49,019 bases of DNA from an uncultured Hyphomicrobiales bacterium (GCA_903897875.1 CAIUDK010000159.1:1-49019); one strand, 5' to 3'. Numbered from the stretch's first letter, positions 9,907 to 19,285 are shown. Notes: a model not told the origin generated them from the sequence alone. A program made the numbers and translations.

Positions 9907-12900
9907 TGAAAATCCCGGCTCTTGGGCAAAACGCGCATATCGCGTGGGTGGCTTTTGGGGGCGGGAGACTCACCGCGATACACTGGCGTTTGAATTTCAT
10001 CTGCGCGCGACAAGCGCGCAGACAAATTCTCTTCTTGCGAGAGACGCGATAAATCACCAGAGCGGTCGGTGAGTTTTTGCGCAACAAAATGAACAATGCC
10101 TTCAGCACTTTTTTGCACACGGCCTTGAATTTCTAACAGGCGCGCGCCCATCACTTCGCGCCGATACTGCTCAACCAATTTTGGCCAGACGACCAGATTG
10201 GCAATGCCGGTCTCATCTTCAATGGTGATGAAGACAACACCCTTGGCACTACCGGGGCGCTGGCGCACCAACACAAGCCCCGCCGTCTTCAACCATTTGC
10301 CATCCGTGGCATTCATCACATCTTGGCATGTCACAAGACCTGCGCGCGCAAGACTGGCGCGCAGGAAGGACATGGGATGCGCTTTGAGTGACAAAAACGT
10401 TGTTTGATAATCAGCCACAACATGTTCGCTCAATTGCATATCGGGCAGACGCGCTGGCTCGCTCTCATGAGCGAGTTCAGCCGCATTGGCGGCGGCAAAC
10501 AAAGGCAAAGCATCATCATCAGGCAAACGCCGCACAGCCCATGCCGCCTCGCGCCGATCAAGCCCGATGGAGCGCATGGCATCCGCATCAGCGAGCTTCA
10601 CAAGGGCTGCTTTTGAAATCTGCGCTTGACGCATCAAATGTTCGGGGCTGCAATAACCTGCGCCACGTTTGGCAAAAAGAGCTTGCGCCCAATCATGACG
10701 AAAGCCTTCCAATTGGCGCAGCCCCAAACGCAGCGCCAAGGCACCATCCTCTGTGCGCTCAAGCGTGCAATCCCATGCGCTGTGATTGATATCAACGGCA
10801 CGCACGTCCACACCATGCTCGCGCGCATCGCGCACGATTTGGGCTGGCGCATAAAATCCCATCGGCTGCGAATTGAGCAAAGCGGCCGCAAAGACTGCTG
10901 GATGATGGCATTTGATCCAAGCCGACACATAGACAAGATGCGCGAAGGCTGCGGCATGGCTTTCTGGAAAACCATAAGTGCCAAAGCCTTCGATTTGGCG
11001 AAAACATCGCTCGGCAAAATCGCGCTCATAGCCACGCGTCACCATGCCTTCAATCATTTTGGTTTGAAACAAATGAATGAGACCCACTTTGCGGAACGTC
11101 GCCATAGCGCGGCGCAAACGATTGGCCTCTTCGGGTGAAAAACACGCCGCCACCATGGCGATGCGCATCGCTTGTTCTTGAAACAGCGGTACGCCCAATG
11201 TTTTGCCCAGCACATTTTGCAATTCGTCACGCGGGCCGTGCTGGGGCGCTGGACCCGGCAAGATAATCGGCTCAGCTGCTTGTCTGCGCCGCAGATAGGG
11301 ATGCACCATATCGCCTTGAATGGGACCGGGGCGCACGATAGCGACTTGGATCACCAGATCATAAAAACAAGCGGGCTTAAGACGCGGCAGCATATTCATC
11401 TGCGCGCGGCTTTCCACTTGAAACACGCCTAACGAATCGCCGCGCGAGAGCATTTGATAAACATTTTTATCTTCACGCGGAATCGTCGCATGGGTGAGAT
11501 GAATGTCATCATGCTGCGCCATGAGATCAAAGGCGCGTCGAATACAACTCAACATGCCAAGCGCCAGCACATCCACTTTCATAATGCCCAAAGTGTCGAT
11601 GTCGTCCTTATCCCATTCGATAAAGGTGCGCTCGGGCATAGCACCATTGCCTATGGGCACGATGGTGTTGAGCGGTCCGCGTGTCAGGACAAAGCCGCCC
11701 ACATGCTGCGACAAATGACGCGGAAAGCCGATCAATTGCGTGGACAGATCAATCGCACGTCGCAAATCTGGATTGGTCGGATCAAGCCCAATCTCAGCAA
11801 TTTGCGCATCCGCAATTGCACTGCCCCACGGCCCCCAGACAGTGCCAGCCAAGGCTGATGTTGTGTCTTCACTCAAGCCCAAAGCTTTGCCCACATCGCG
11901 AATAGCAGAGCGCGGACGATAGGTGATGACCGTGCCACACAGGGCTGCGCGATGACGCCCGTAACGCCGATAAATATATTGAATGACTTCTTCGCGCCGC
12001 TCATGCTCAAAATCGACATCAATATCGGGCGGCTCGCGGCGCTCGGCTGAAACGAAACGTTCAAACAACAAATCGATCTGTGTGGGATCAACGCCCGTAA
12101 TGCCCAGCACAAAACACACAGACGAATTGGCCGCCGACCCGCGCCCCTGACACAAAATGCCTTGCGAGCGCGCAAAGGCGACGATGTCATGAACGGTCAA
12201 AAAATAAGGCGCGTAATCGAGCTTTTCGATCAGAACCAATTCATGTTTGAGAATGGCTTCGATCTTGGGTGGGACACCATCGGGAAAACGCTCGGCTGCA
12301 CCCGCCCATGTCAGATCAATCAAATGCTGCTGAGGCGTCTTGCCTTTTGGGATCGGCTCATCAGGATATTCATAGGCAAGATCGCTGAGTGAAAATTGAA
12401 TCTGGCCCACCATACGCGCGCTTTCAGCCACAGCCTCAGGGCAATCGCGAAACAGATGCAGCATTTCATCTGCAGGTTTGAGATAGCGCTCGGCATTGCT
12501 CTCCAATCTCTGCCCGATGTCTTGCAGATTGGTTTTCTCACGAATACAGGTGAGCACATCTTGCAGAGCGCGCTGCTCAGGCTCGTGATAGAGCGCATCA
12601 TTGATAGCGAGTAATGGCACGCCAACAGAGCGCGCAAAATCCACATAGGCCAACAGGCGTCTGCGATCATCGCCGTGACGATTGAGACTCAAAGCCAAGC
12701 GCACACGCTGGGGTGCGATTTTTTTTAACCGCTCCAGACAGGCACGCAAGTCATCATCGGGACGTCGGCCTGCAATGGGGCACAGCAACAGACCATCGGA
12801 AAATTTTTCCAAATCTTCAAAGGTGAGATGGCAGTCGCCCTTCTTTTCATGAACGCGGCCCAGTGTGAGCAATTGACACAGATGCCCCCAAGCTGTGCGA

Positions 12901-13163
12901 TCTTTTGGATAGGCCAAAATATCTGGCGTACCATCGGCAAAGATCAAACGACTGCCCACCACCAAACGAAATTGATCTGATGAGATGCCTTGTTCTTTGA
13001 GTGCTGCATAGGCCCGCACCACACCAGCCACAGAATTGTGATCGGCAATACCAATGCCGATATGACCAAGCTCTAGCGCGCGCGCCACACAATCTTCAGG
13101 ATGCGAAGCACCATAAAGAAAAGAGAAGTTTGTGGTTGTCGCGAGTTCAGCAAAATCGGTCAT
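9903..13163 (-). CDS. dnaE2: Error-prone DNA polymerase (DnaE2/ImuC)
   Basis: PHP N-terminus ([14 protein letters not shown]...[10 protein letters not shown]) and polymerase motif [52 protein letters not shown]. Third gene after imuA and imuB. Start taken at MTDFAEL. Confidence 0.95.
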   Translation of the reverse strand: MTDFAELATTTNFSFLYGASHPEDCVARALELGHIGIGIADHNSVAGVVRAYAALKEQGISSDQFRLVVGSRLIFADGTPDILAYPKDRTAWGHLCQLLTLGRVHEKKGDCHLTFEDLEKFSDGLLLCPIAGRRPDDDLRACLERLKKIAPQRVRLALSLNRHGDDRRRLLAYVDFARSVGVPLLAINDALYHEPEQRALQDVLTCIREKTNLQDIGQRLESNAERYLKPADEMLHLFRDCPEAVAESARMVGQIQFSLSDLAYEYPDEPIPKGKTPQQHLIDLTWAGAAERFPDGVPPKIEAILKHELVLIEKLDYAPYFLTVHDIVAFARSQGILCQGRGSAANSSVCFVLGITGVDPTQIDLLFERFVSAERREPPDIDVDFEHERREEVIQYIYRRYGRHRAALCGTVITYRPRSAIRDVGKALGLSEDTTSALAGTVWGPWGSAIADAQIAEIGLDPTNPDLRRAIDLSTQLIGFPRHLSQHVGGFVLTRGPLNTIVPIGNGAMPERTFIEWDKDDIDTLGIMKVDVLALGMLSCIRRAFDLMAQHDDIHLTHATIPREDKNVYQMLSRGDSLGVFQVESRAQMNMLPRLKPACFYDLVIQVAIVRPGPIQGDMVHPYLRRRQAAEPIILPGPAPQHGPRDELQNVLGKTLGVPLFQEQAMRIAMVAACFSPEEANRLRRAMATFRKVGLIHLFQTKMIEGMVTRGYERDFAERCFRQIEGFGTYGFPESHAAAFAHLVYVSAWIKCHHPAVFAAALLNSQPMGFYAPAQIVRDAREHGVDVRAVDINHSAWDCTLERTEDGALALRLGLRQLEGFRHDWAQALFAKRGAGYCSPEHLMRQAQISKAALVKLADADAMRSIGLDRREAAWAVRRLPDDDALPLFAAANAAELAHESEPARLPDMQLSEHVVADYQTTFLSLKAHPMSFLRASLARAGLVTCQDVMNATDGKWLKTAGLVLVRQRPGSAKGVVFITIEDETGIANLVVWPKLVEQYRREVMGARLLEIQGRVQKSAEGIVHFVAQKLTDRSGDLSRLSQEENLSARLSRADEIQTPVYRGESPAPKSHPRDMRVLPKSRDFH

Positions 13164-13168
13164 CGGAT

Positions 13169-14728
13169 TTACGCAAACAAACCATGCATGAACCAAGACG
13201 GCGCGCGCGTTTCGCGCAATTGCACGCCATCACGAAACACCCAGAAGCGATGACCATCGCGATCTTCAATGCGGAAATAATCGCGCGTGAGACTTGCCGC
13301 CTCATGCTTCCACCATTCTGGCGCAATGCGTTCTGGCCCTTCGGCGCGTGTCACATCATGCAAAGCGCGTCGCCAACGAAAGCGCAACGGGTGACCATCG
13401 GGCACTTGCGCCATCACTTCAATGCGCTCAGGCCGTTCAAACAAACGCAAAGGTCGCGTCGGCGGCTCATAGGGCAATTTATTCGTGGTAAGAGGTGTCA
13501 GATCTTTGGCCTGTTGGGCTGGCATCAAATGCGATTGTGCTTCAGGCCAATGGGTTTGCGCACTCACAAAGGATTGCACAGCATGCGCGCCAAAACGCGC
13601 CGAGAGTTGATCAATCAATGCGCTGATGTCGGCTTGCGTTTGTTCATCGCCATCAAAGCTCACCAACACAGCCGTGACAGGCGTCCGGCCATAGGCTTCA
13701 AGACGAATGACATCAAAACCAAAACCGGGATCGAGCGGATCACTTAAGCGATCAAGCTTTTGCGACAAAAGACGCGTGACAAGTTTTGGATCGCGCACGG
13801 GGCGTGATGTGGTCACCGCAATGCGGCGCACTTGACCATCGGTGCGAAAGAAACTCGCCTCCCAGACGCGCGCGCCCTCGCCTGCCCGCTCCAACACGCT
13901 TTCAAGATCAGCAGCCAGACGCTGCAACATATCTGGCAAAGGAGCCGTGTGTGTGAGCGGCTCCATAAAGCGGCGCTCGGCCAAGCAATCTGGCACGGCA
14001 CGACGCGGCGCAATCGGTTTGGCGCGACGGCCCAACACATCATCTAACGCATCGGCAAATTGCGCACCAAAGCGCGCCACCAAAGCTTTGCGCGGCTGGG
14101 TGGCGAGCGCACCGATATGGGTGAGGCCCGCGCGCATGAGACCTGTGATGATTGATGCGTTTAATTTGAGTGCAGACACTGGCAACCGTGCCACGGCAGA
14201 TTCTTCTTCGCCTGCAGGCACAATGCGGCCAAGGCCCGCTTCACACAAAGCGCGCGCTGTGCCCGGCTTTGACGCAATGGTGGCGTGCACATCAAAGCCC
14301 CAGCGCGCCATCAAGCGCACCAGCGCATCGCGCAATGCGACCTCGCCACCAAACAAATGCGCGCAACCTGTGATGTCGAGAACGATTCCGTGCAAACCAT
14401 CGAGCGCAACAAAAGGTGTGAAGCGTTCGCAGCCATCGGCAAGACGATTGAGACAATCCGCATCGCCTTGCGCGTCATAATCGCCCACTGCAAGTTTGGG
14501 CACACGCGCCCGCGCCTCAGCCAAAGACAGGCCGGGCATCAATCCAAGTTTGAGCGCAGCAAGATTGGCAGCCGCGATCAAACGCATTTGCGAGCACACA
14601 TCGGTCAGCACAAAGGGCGTATCAGCCAACATGCCTGCGGGCAGCGCTGAGCCGCGCAGGCGCTGCGTCGACAGAAGCGGAAAGTGCAGACTGAGGTAGC
14701 GACGAGAGATGTCGAAAAACGCAACCAT
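13169..14728 (-). CDS. imuB: ImuB-like Y-family DNA polymerase homologue
   Basis: Y-family-like protein (LSLHFPLLSTQRLRG..., AAANLAALKLGLMPGLSLAEARARVPKL, LDITGCAHLFGGE) between imuA and dnaE2. Start uncertain: track ORF 14767, internal MVAFF 14728. Confidence 0.88.
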   Translation of the reverse strand: MVAFFDISRRYLSLHFPLLSTQRLRGSALPAGMLADTPFVLTDVCSQMRLIAAANLAALKLGLMPGLSLAEARARVPKLAVGDYDAQGDADCLNRLADGCERFTPFVALDGLHGIVLDITGCAHLFGGEVALRDALVRLMARWGFDVHATIASKPGTARALCEAGLGRIVPAGEEESAVARLPVSALKLNASIITGLMRAGLTHIGALATQPRKALVARFGAQFADALDDVLGRRAKPIAPRRAVPDCLAERRFMEPLTHTAPLPDMLQRLAADLESVLERAGEGARVWEASFFRTDGQVRRIAVTTSRPVRDPKLVTRLLSQKLDRLSDPLDPGFGFDVIRLEAYGRTPVTAVLVSFDGDEQTQADISALIDQLSARFGAHAVQSFVSAQTHWPEAQSHLMPAQQAKDLTPLTTNKLPYEPPTRPLRLFERPERIEVMAQVPDGHPLRFRWRRALHDVTRAEGPERIAPEWWKHEAASLTRDYFRIEDRDGHRFWVFRDGVQLRETRAPSWFMHGLFA

Positions 14729-15398
14729 CGGACTCCCATTCCAATAACCAGACATCAGACTGACCACGGCGGTTCAACACCAACCGGGCCTCAAAACTCA
14801 TAGCGCCCGGCCCCAGACGCGAATCACCCTTTGAGGGCACCGCGCGCACCACCCAGCGCGTGAGCGCAGGACTGGGGGCTGGCTCTGCCGCTAAGCGCAA
14901 ACAAAAGGCCGGCACGCCAGAGCTGCGCGCGGTCAGTGCCAATTTGCGCAAAGCCGTCAGATCAAACACTTTCGCCTGCCCCCAAGGCTCGACCACCACG
15001 GCTGAAAGCACCGCGCAGGTCAGACCATCATGGGCGGCGCGCAGCAGATCGGCGGGGCGCGACAGATCGATACAGATGACGCGGGCGGGATCGAGGCCCA
15101 GATCGGCCAGACCCGGCCCATACAGGCCGCCGCCCTCTTGGGCCGAAAAGGACTGCCGCACCCAAAGAATGGGGCCGGGCCGACTGCGGACAGCCAAAGC
15201 CGCCACAAAGCCAGTGGCGGTGGCCACATCGCTGGGTTTGGCCGCATAAATCTCATGCAAAGCGCCAGACGCCAGCCCGCCACCCAGCCGCTCATCCAGC
15301 AAGGACAGGCCAAAGCTGAGCGGCTGAGGGCGACGCACGCCCTCTAATTCGATTGCGGCAATAGTCTGCCGCAAGGCGGCAAGCCGGCCTTCTGTCAC
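14622..15398 (-). CDS. imuA: ImuA (RecA-like damage-inducible mutagenesis protein)
   Basis: LSFGLSLLDERLGGGLASGALHEIYA...GPILWVRQ is ImuA-like; GTG start at 15398; first gene of the imuA-imuB-dnaE2 operon. Confidence 0.87.
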   Translation of the reverse strand: MTEGRLAALRQTIAAIELEGVRRPQPLSFGLSLLDERLGGGLASGALHEIYAAKPSDVATATGFVAALAVRSRPGPILWVRQSFSAQEGGGLYGPGLADLGLDPARVICIDLSRPADLLRAAHDGLTCAVLSAVVVEPWGQAKVFDLTALRKLALTARSSGVPAFCLRLAAEPAPSPALTRWVVRAVPSKGDSRLGPGAMSFEARLVLNRRGQSDVWLLEWESDGCVFRHLSSLPQSALSASVDAAPARLSAARRHVG

Positions 15399-15415
15399 TG
15401 TAACTCTCCGGAATT

Positions 15416-15430
15416 GTTCTTCTTTTGTTC
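15416..15430. promoter_or_regulatory. LexA (SOS) box upstream of imuA
   Basis: GTTC-TTCTTTT-GTTC is an exact match to the alphaproteobacterial GTTC-N7-GTTC consensus, 17 bp upstream of the imuA GTG. Confidence 0.85.
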
Positions 15431-15493
15431 TAGTGCGAGTCCCAAGGAAGAGTCAATTGGGGTTTATGGAGGTGCCAGATAAAATGCATTGGC

Positions 15494-16264
15494 TCAGGAT
15501 TTGACCGCAAACACGATCAGACTCAGCAAAAACAAACCGCCAAAAATCGCTAGCCGCCGCATGGGACGTGAAAAGGTCAAAGGCCGATCATTGCGCACCC
15601 GCGCATCAATCACCATTGGCAGACGTGGCGGAAACAAGCCGGAGGCCAAACCCGCGACGGGATCAATGCCAAAGGTTTCCACATGCAGCGGGCCATTGGC
15701 AAAAGGAAAGCTGCCAGTGGGGGCAGCATCTTGGCGCGCAAACACACTCACCTCAACGGCGTGCCGATTGGCCTTGGCCAAAAACACATCCAGCACCGCC
15801 TCGCGCTCCAAATGATCATAGGCGACGACTGTGGCATGCGCGATGGAATCAGCCAGCGGCGCATTGCCACTGGGGCGCGCCCATTCGGGCACATCGCGCG
15901 CATCCACCAAATATTGCACATCCCTGTCCCCTGCAAAGGCGCGCAAAGTTTCACGCCCCATCGCCGCGACATCTTCACGCGTGAGATTTTGAATGCGCCC
16001 TTGTGGAAACTCGTCTAACTGGCGCAAACCATGCGCGCCATAAATCACATCCGGCGGCAAAGGCTGCTCGGCTGCCGCACCACTTGCGCGCTCAAGACTC
16101 AACAAAAAAAATCCAGCCATCTCGCCATCGGAGGCGAGATCACCCAGACCTTCTGGCAAAGGCAAAACAGGCGACGAACGCACATCAACATTGGACACAT
16201 TGCGAACGCTTGTCCCCAGAGGCAAGCGCACAGGCGTCACCGCACGCACGTCGATCATCAGCAA
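15494..16264 (-). CDS. Hypothetical protein with a single C-terminal TM helix (tail-anchor-like)
   Basis: 256-aa ORF ending RRLAIFGGLFLLSLIVFAVKS; no family recognised. Confidence 0.7.
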   Translation of the reverse strand: MLMIDVRAVTPVRLPLGTSVRNVSNVDVRSSPVLPLPEGLGDLASDGEMAGFFLLSLERASGAAAEQPLPPDVIYGAHGLRQLDEFPQGRIQNLTREDVAAMGRETLRAFAGDRDVQYLVDARDVPEWARPSGNAPLADSIAHATVVAYDHLEREAVLDVFLAKANRHAVEVSVFARQDAAPTGSFPFANGPLHVETFGIDPVAGLASGLFPPRLPMVIDARVRNDRPLTFSRPMRRLAIFGGLFLLSLIVFAVKS

Positions 16265-16312
16265 TCCATTATGCGAAAAGATGTGACGATGAGTGAGGAG
16301 GCTTGTGTGAGG

Positions 16313-16516
16313 CTAGAGGTGGGAGCGGACGTAACGAAGAGCCTGCAAAATATCCTCACGCTGCAGATAGGGATAATCAGCAAGGATCTCGTCAAAGCTA
16401 TGTCCGGTACCGATCTGTTCGACGATCATACCGACGGTGACCCGCATGCCACGGACACACGCCTTGCCACCCATAATGCCAGGCTCTTGCGTGATGCGAT
16501 CTAATTTTTTAATCAC
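16313..16516 (-). CDS. DUF433 domain-containing (antitoxin-like) protein
   Basis: GIMGGKACVRGMRVTVGMIVEQIGTGHSFDEILADYPYLQREDILQALRYV matches the DUF433 pattern (IMGGKP.IRGTRI...EILEDYP.L...DI..AL.Y). GTG start. Confidence 0.85.
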   Translation of the reverse strand: MIKKLDRITQEPGIMGGKACVRGMRVTVGMIVEQIGTGHSFDEILADYPYLQREDILQALRYVRSHL

Positions 16517-16684
16517 AGTATTTTCATCAGCTTAGATCATCTCATTTCTACTTTAATTTTTTGCATAACAGACAGATTCCATCAGCTTGACCAAAGAAAA
16601 TACATTAAACACTCTTGATTTTGAAAATATCATTTTAAAAATTTTAGATCAAATTTTCTATAAAAAATTATAAGGAGCGAAGCC

Positions 16685-17959
16685 GTGCACTCAGAATTAG
16701 AACAATTAGCTACGGTTCTTGAACTATTTTCTGTATCAATAATCAAAAATGGACATGCTGAAAATCAATTATCTCAATTTCCTAACACACTCCCAATTCA
16801 TGCATTAAAAATAAAAAAATTCTCTATCGTTCCAATGCGATTGGCAAATGCTATCCGTGCATCAAATGCGGAAAACTTACCCGAAGAATTATTATCTGAC
16901 ATTAAAGAGATGTCAGATTCAATTTCCAATTTTCAAGGTATTTTTATTCATCATATTACTACTGGTTCTGGCATATCCGCAATAATTGGATATCTATTAC
17001 TATTTGAAACTACCTCGGCTCTTATTTCACAGTTTACCACCTGGGTCAAAATCACTGATCGCAATTTATTGCCAACAGCACTATTAACCCGTGCTCAGCG
17101 CGAAGAAAAAGCACTTGATTTATTAATCGTAGATTTTGATAAGTTTGATATCAAAGTCCGTTCTATTAATGATGCATTTCAGACGGCCGAAGAGCTACCT
17201 GCAACTCTTCAAGATTTAAAATTAGCAAGAGAACAGATTGATGCGATTTTAAAGGGCGTTAGAGAATCCGATGTGCACGTCAAGGATGCAGATGCGGACT
17301 CAAAAGCTGTTCTAGCTCGAATATCGGAACTAGAGAAAGAAGCAGCTACGCTTGTCGAAAACTGCGGACAAGCCTATCGAGCGGCGACGTCTCACGGCCT
17401 TGCCGCTTCATTCGAAGAACAAGAAAAAAAATTAAATAATTCAATTCTTTGGTGGATATCGGCACTCATAGCTTCATTACTTGCAGCTATCGTTATCAGC
17501 TATCTTCGTTTTGAACTTATTTCTAGCGCACTGAACTCTTCAGACATTAAAGAACAAACGATATGGATTAAAGTAGCACTGTCTATCCTAAGCCTCGGGC
17601 CTCCAATTTGGTTTGCTTGGCTTGCTACAAAGCAAATTGGGCAACGCTTTCGAATGGCGTCAGATTACGCGTTTAAAGCGTCTGTTGCTAAAGCCTACGA
17701 AGGATATCGCCGTGAAGCAGCTCGAATTGATCCAGAATTTGAAGCTCGTCTATTTAGCTCTGCACTCTCACGGGTTGAGGAAGCGCCTCTCCGCCTCGTA
17801 GAGGTTCACTCGTATGGTAGCCCCTTGCATGAGTTTGCAACATCAGAAGCGTTTCAGAAATTTAAAACCGAATTTCCAGAGGCTACGGACAAACTGCTTT
17901 CCTATATACTTCCGAATAAAGACAAGAAAAGCTCGCTTAAAAAGCCCGAACCTGAATGA
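16685..17959 (+). CDS. Hypothetical coiled-coil membrane protein in AT-rich DNA
   Basis: 424 aa, GTG start, AAGGAG Shine-Dalgarno at 16672-16677. Helical N-terminus, coiled-coil-like middle, two hydrophobic segments (WWISALIASLLAAIVISYLRF and IWIKVALSILSLGPPIWFAWLA), then a soluble C-terminus. Confidence 0.8.
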   Translation: MHSELEQLATVLELFSVSIIKNGHAENQLSQFPNTLPIHALKIKKFSIVPMRLANAIRASNAENLPEELLSDIKEMSDSISNFQGIFIHHITTGSGISAIIGYLLLFETTSALISQFTTWVKITDRNLLPTALLTRAQREEKALDLLIVDFDKFDIKVRSINDAFQTAEELPATLQDLKLAREQIDAILKGVRESDVHVKDADADSKAVLARISELEKEAATLVENCGQAYRAATSHGLAASFEEQEKKLNNSILWWISALIASLLAAIVISYLRFELISSALNSSDIKEQTIWIKVALSILSLGPPIWFAWLATKQIGQRFRMASDYAFKASVAKAYEGYRREAARIDPEFEARLFSSALSRVEEAPLRLVEVHSYGSPLHEFATSEAFQKFKTEFPEATDKLLSYILPNKDKKSSLKKPEPE

Positions 17960-18044
17960 AGCGTTGCACTTGCTCAACACCAAGGGCGGAGACAGTTTTT
18001 CAGCGCGGCAAACAAAGGCGTTCTAACGCTCAGGCCCTGAACTT

Positions 18045-18085
18045 CTGGATCCCGGATCTGCGCTGCGCTTCGTCCGGGATGACAA
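18045..18085 (+). repeat. Intergenic palindromic (REP-like) repeat, copy 1
   Basis: CTGGATCCCGGATCTGCGCTGCGCTTCGTCCGGGATGACAAT; nearly identical in reverse complement to 28278-28316. Confidence 0.8.
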
Positions 18086-18103
18086 TCGTGGTCTCAACAA
18101 AAC

Positions 18104-19111
18104 TCACGCCAAACGTTGGCGCTCGTACTGGCCCGTCTTGCGATAGCGAATGAGATAGGGTGGTACGATGGATTCAATGGCTTCTGGCTTGATGCCCAAA
18201 CCTTCCAGCGTAAAGCCCTGCGCGCGCGCTTCATCCGAGACGATATTGTCGCGGCCGAGCAATTTGATTTGATCGCGCGTTGTAATCAACATCTCTGGCA
18301 TCAGCCCCAAGCTCAACGTATCGGCGATTTCGGTGGCCAGAGCGACGTAATGACCAATGCTGAGCGGTACGGGAGCCAGAAAGCGTTTGCGACCTGTCTC
18401 GTCACACACAAATTGCATGATCTCGCGCAAAGTCTTGATGGCAGGGCCGCCCAATTCATAGGTGCCGCCAGCCTGCGCTTTGCCATCGAGGGCGAGCGCA
18501 ACGGCTTGCGCAACATCGCCAACAAAGACCGGATGGAATTTTGTATCGCCGCCACCAAACATTGGCAGCACAGGCAGAATACGCGCGAGCGCTGCAAAGC
18601 GATTGAAGAACTGATCTTCCGGCCCAAAAATCACGGATGGACGCAGGATGATTGCATTGGGATTGGCCTCACGCATCGCCTGCTCGCCTTCACCCTTGGT
18701 GCGCGAATAGACCGAGTCGGAGTTTGCATCAGCACCAATGGCCGAGACATGCACAATATTATCAACGCCAGCTTCGCGCGCCGCACGTGCCACAGCGCGC
18801 GCACCAAAAGCGTTGACGGCCTCAAATGTCTGGCGGCCCTTGGGGCGCAAAATGGCAACGAGATTGACCACGGCATCGGAGCCGCGAATGGCGGCTGCCA
18901 CTGAGGCTGGATAGCGCAAATTGGCCTGAACGGCGTGGATCTGACCGACGCGACCCAACGGCTGGAGATAATTGGCCAGATCTGGACGACGGCTCGCGAC
19001 ACGAATCCGCCAGCCTTGGCGGGCAAGGGCGCGCACCACATGGCGACCCACAAATCCAGAACCGCCGAAAACCGTGACGATACGGCCGCTTCTGATCAAT
19101 GTATCCGACAT
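18104..19111 (-). CDS. NAD-dependent epimerase/SDR, complex I NDUFA9-like family
   Basis: RIVTVFGGSGFVGRHVVRALARQGWRIRVASRRP, ILRPSVIFGPEDQFFNRFAALARILPVLPMFGGGDTKFHPVFVGDVA. Confidence 0.88.
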   Translation of the reverse strand: MSDTLIRSGRIVTVFGGSGFVGRHVVRALARQGWRIRVASRRPDLANYLQPLGRVGQIHAVQANLRYPASVAAAIRGSDAVVNLVAILRPKGRQTFEAVNAFGARAVARAAREAGVDNIVHVSAIGADANSDSVYSRTKGEGEQAMREANPNAIILRPSVIFGPEDQFFNRFAALARILPVLPMFGGGDTKFHPVFVGDVAQAVALALDGKAQAGGTYELGGPAIKTLREIMQFVCDETGRKRFLAPVPLSIGHYVALATEIADTLSLGLMPEMLITTRDQIKLLGRDNIVSDEARAQGFTLEGLGIKPEAIESIVPPYLIRYRKTGQYERQRLA

Positions 19112-19225
19112 GGGTATGTTCCTAAGTCTGTGTCCATTCCCCTCGATCCATAGTCAAGGATGAGGCGTCTGTATAGTCGCCTGATGCAGGATCGAGGCTG
19201 GTTTTAGGTGCAGTCCTTGACAATA

Positions 19226-19241
19226 TGTAGCCAAGGCTACA
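19226..19241. promoter_or_regulatory. Candidate MntR-like operator upstream of mntH
   Basis: TGTAGCC-AA-GGCTACA perfect dyad. Core TAGCCAAGGCTA differs at one base from the TAGCAAAGGCTA core I recall for the E. coli MntR site. It lies just after a TTGACA -35-like hexamer (19217-19222). Confidence 0.6.
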
Positions 19242-19285
19242 CTTTTAATCAAAATGTGCATCAGAAGCATAAGGAGTGAAGCAAA

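Noticed and set aside
13001-13747. 248-aa plus-strand ORF across the dnaE2/imuB junction
   Set aside because: Antisense shadow across two well-supported genes; no domain.
18116-18904. 262-aa plus-strand ORF opposite the NDUFA9-like gene
   Set aside because: Antisense shadow ORF with no recognisable domain.
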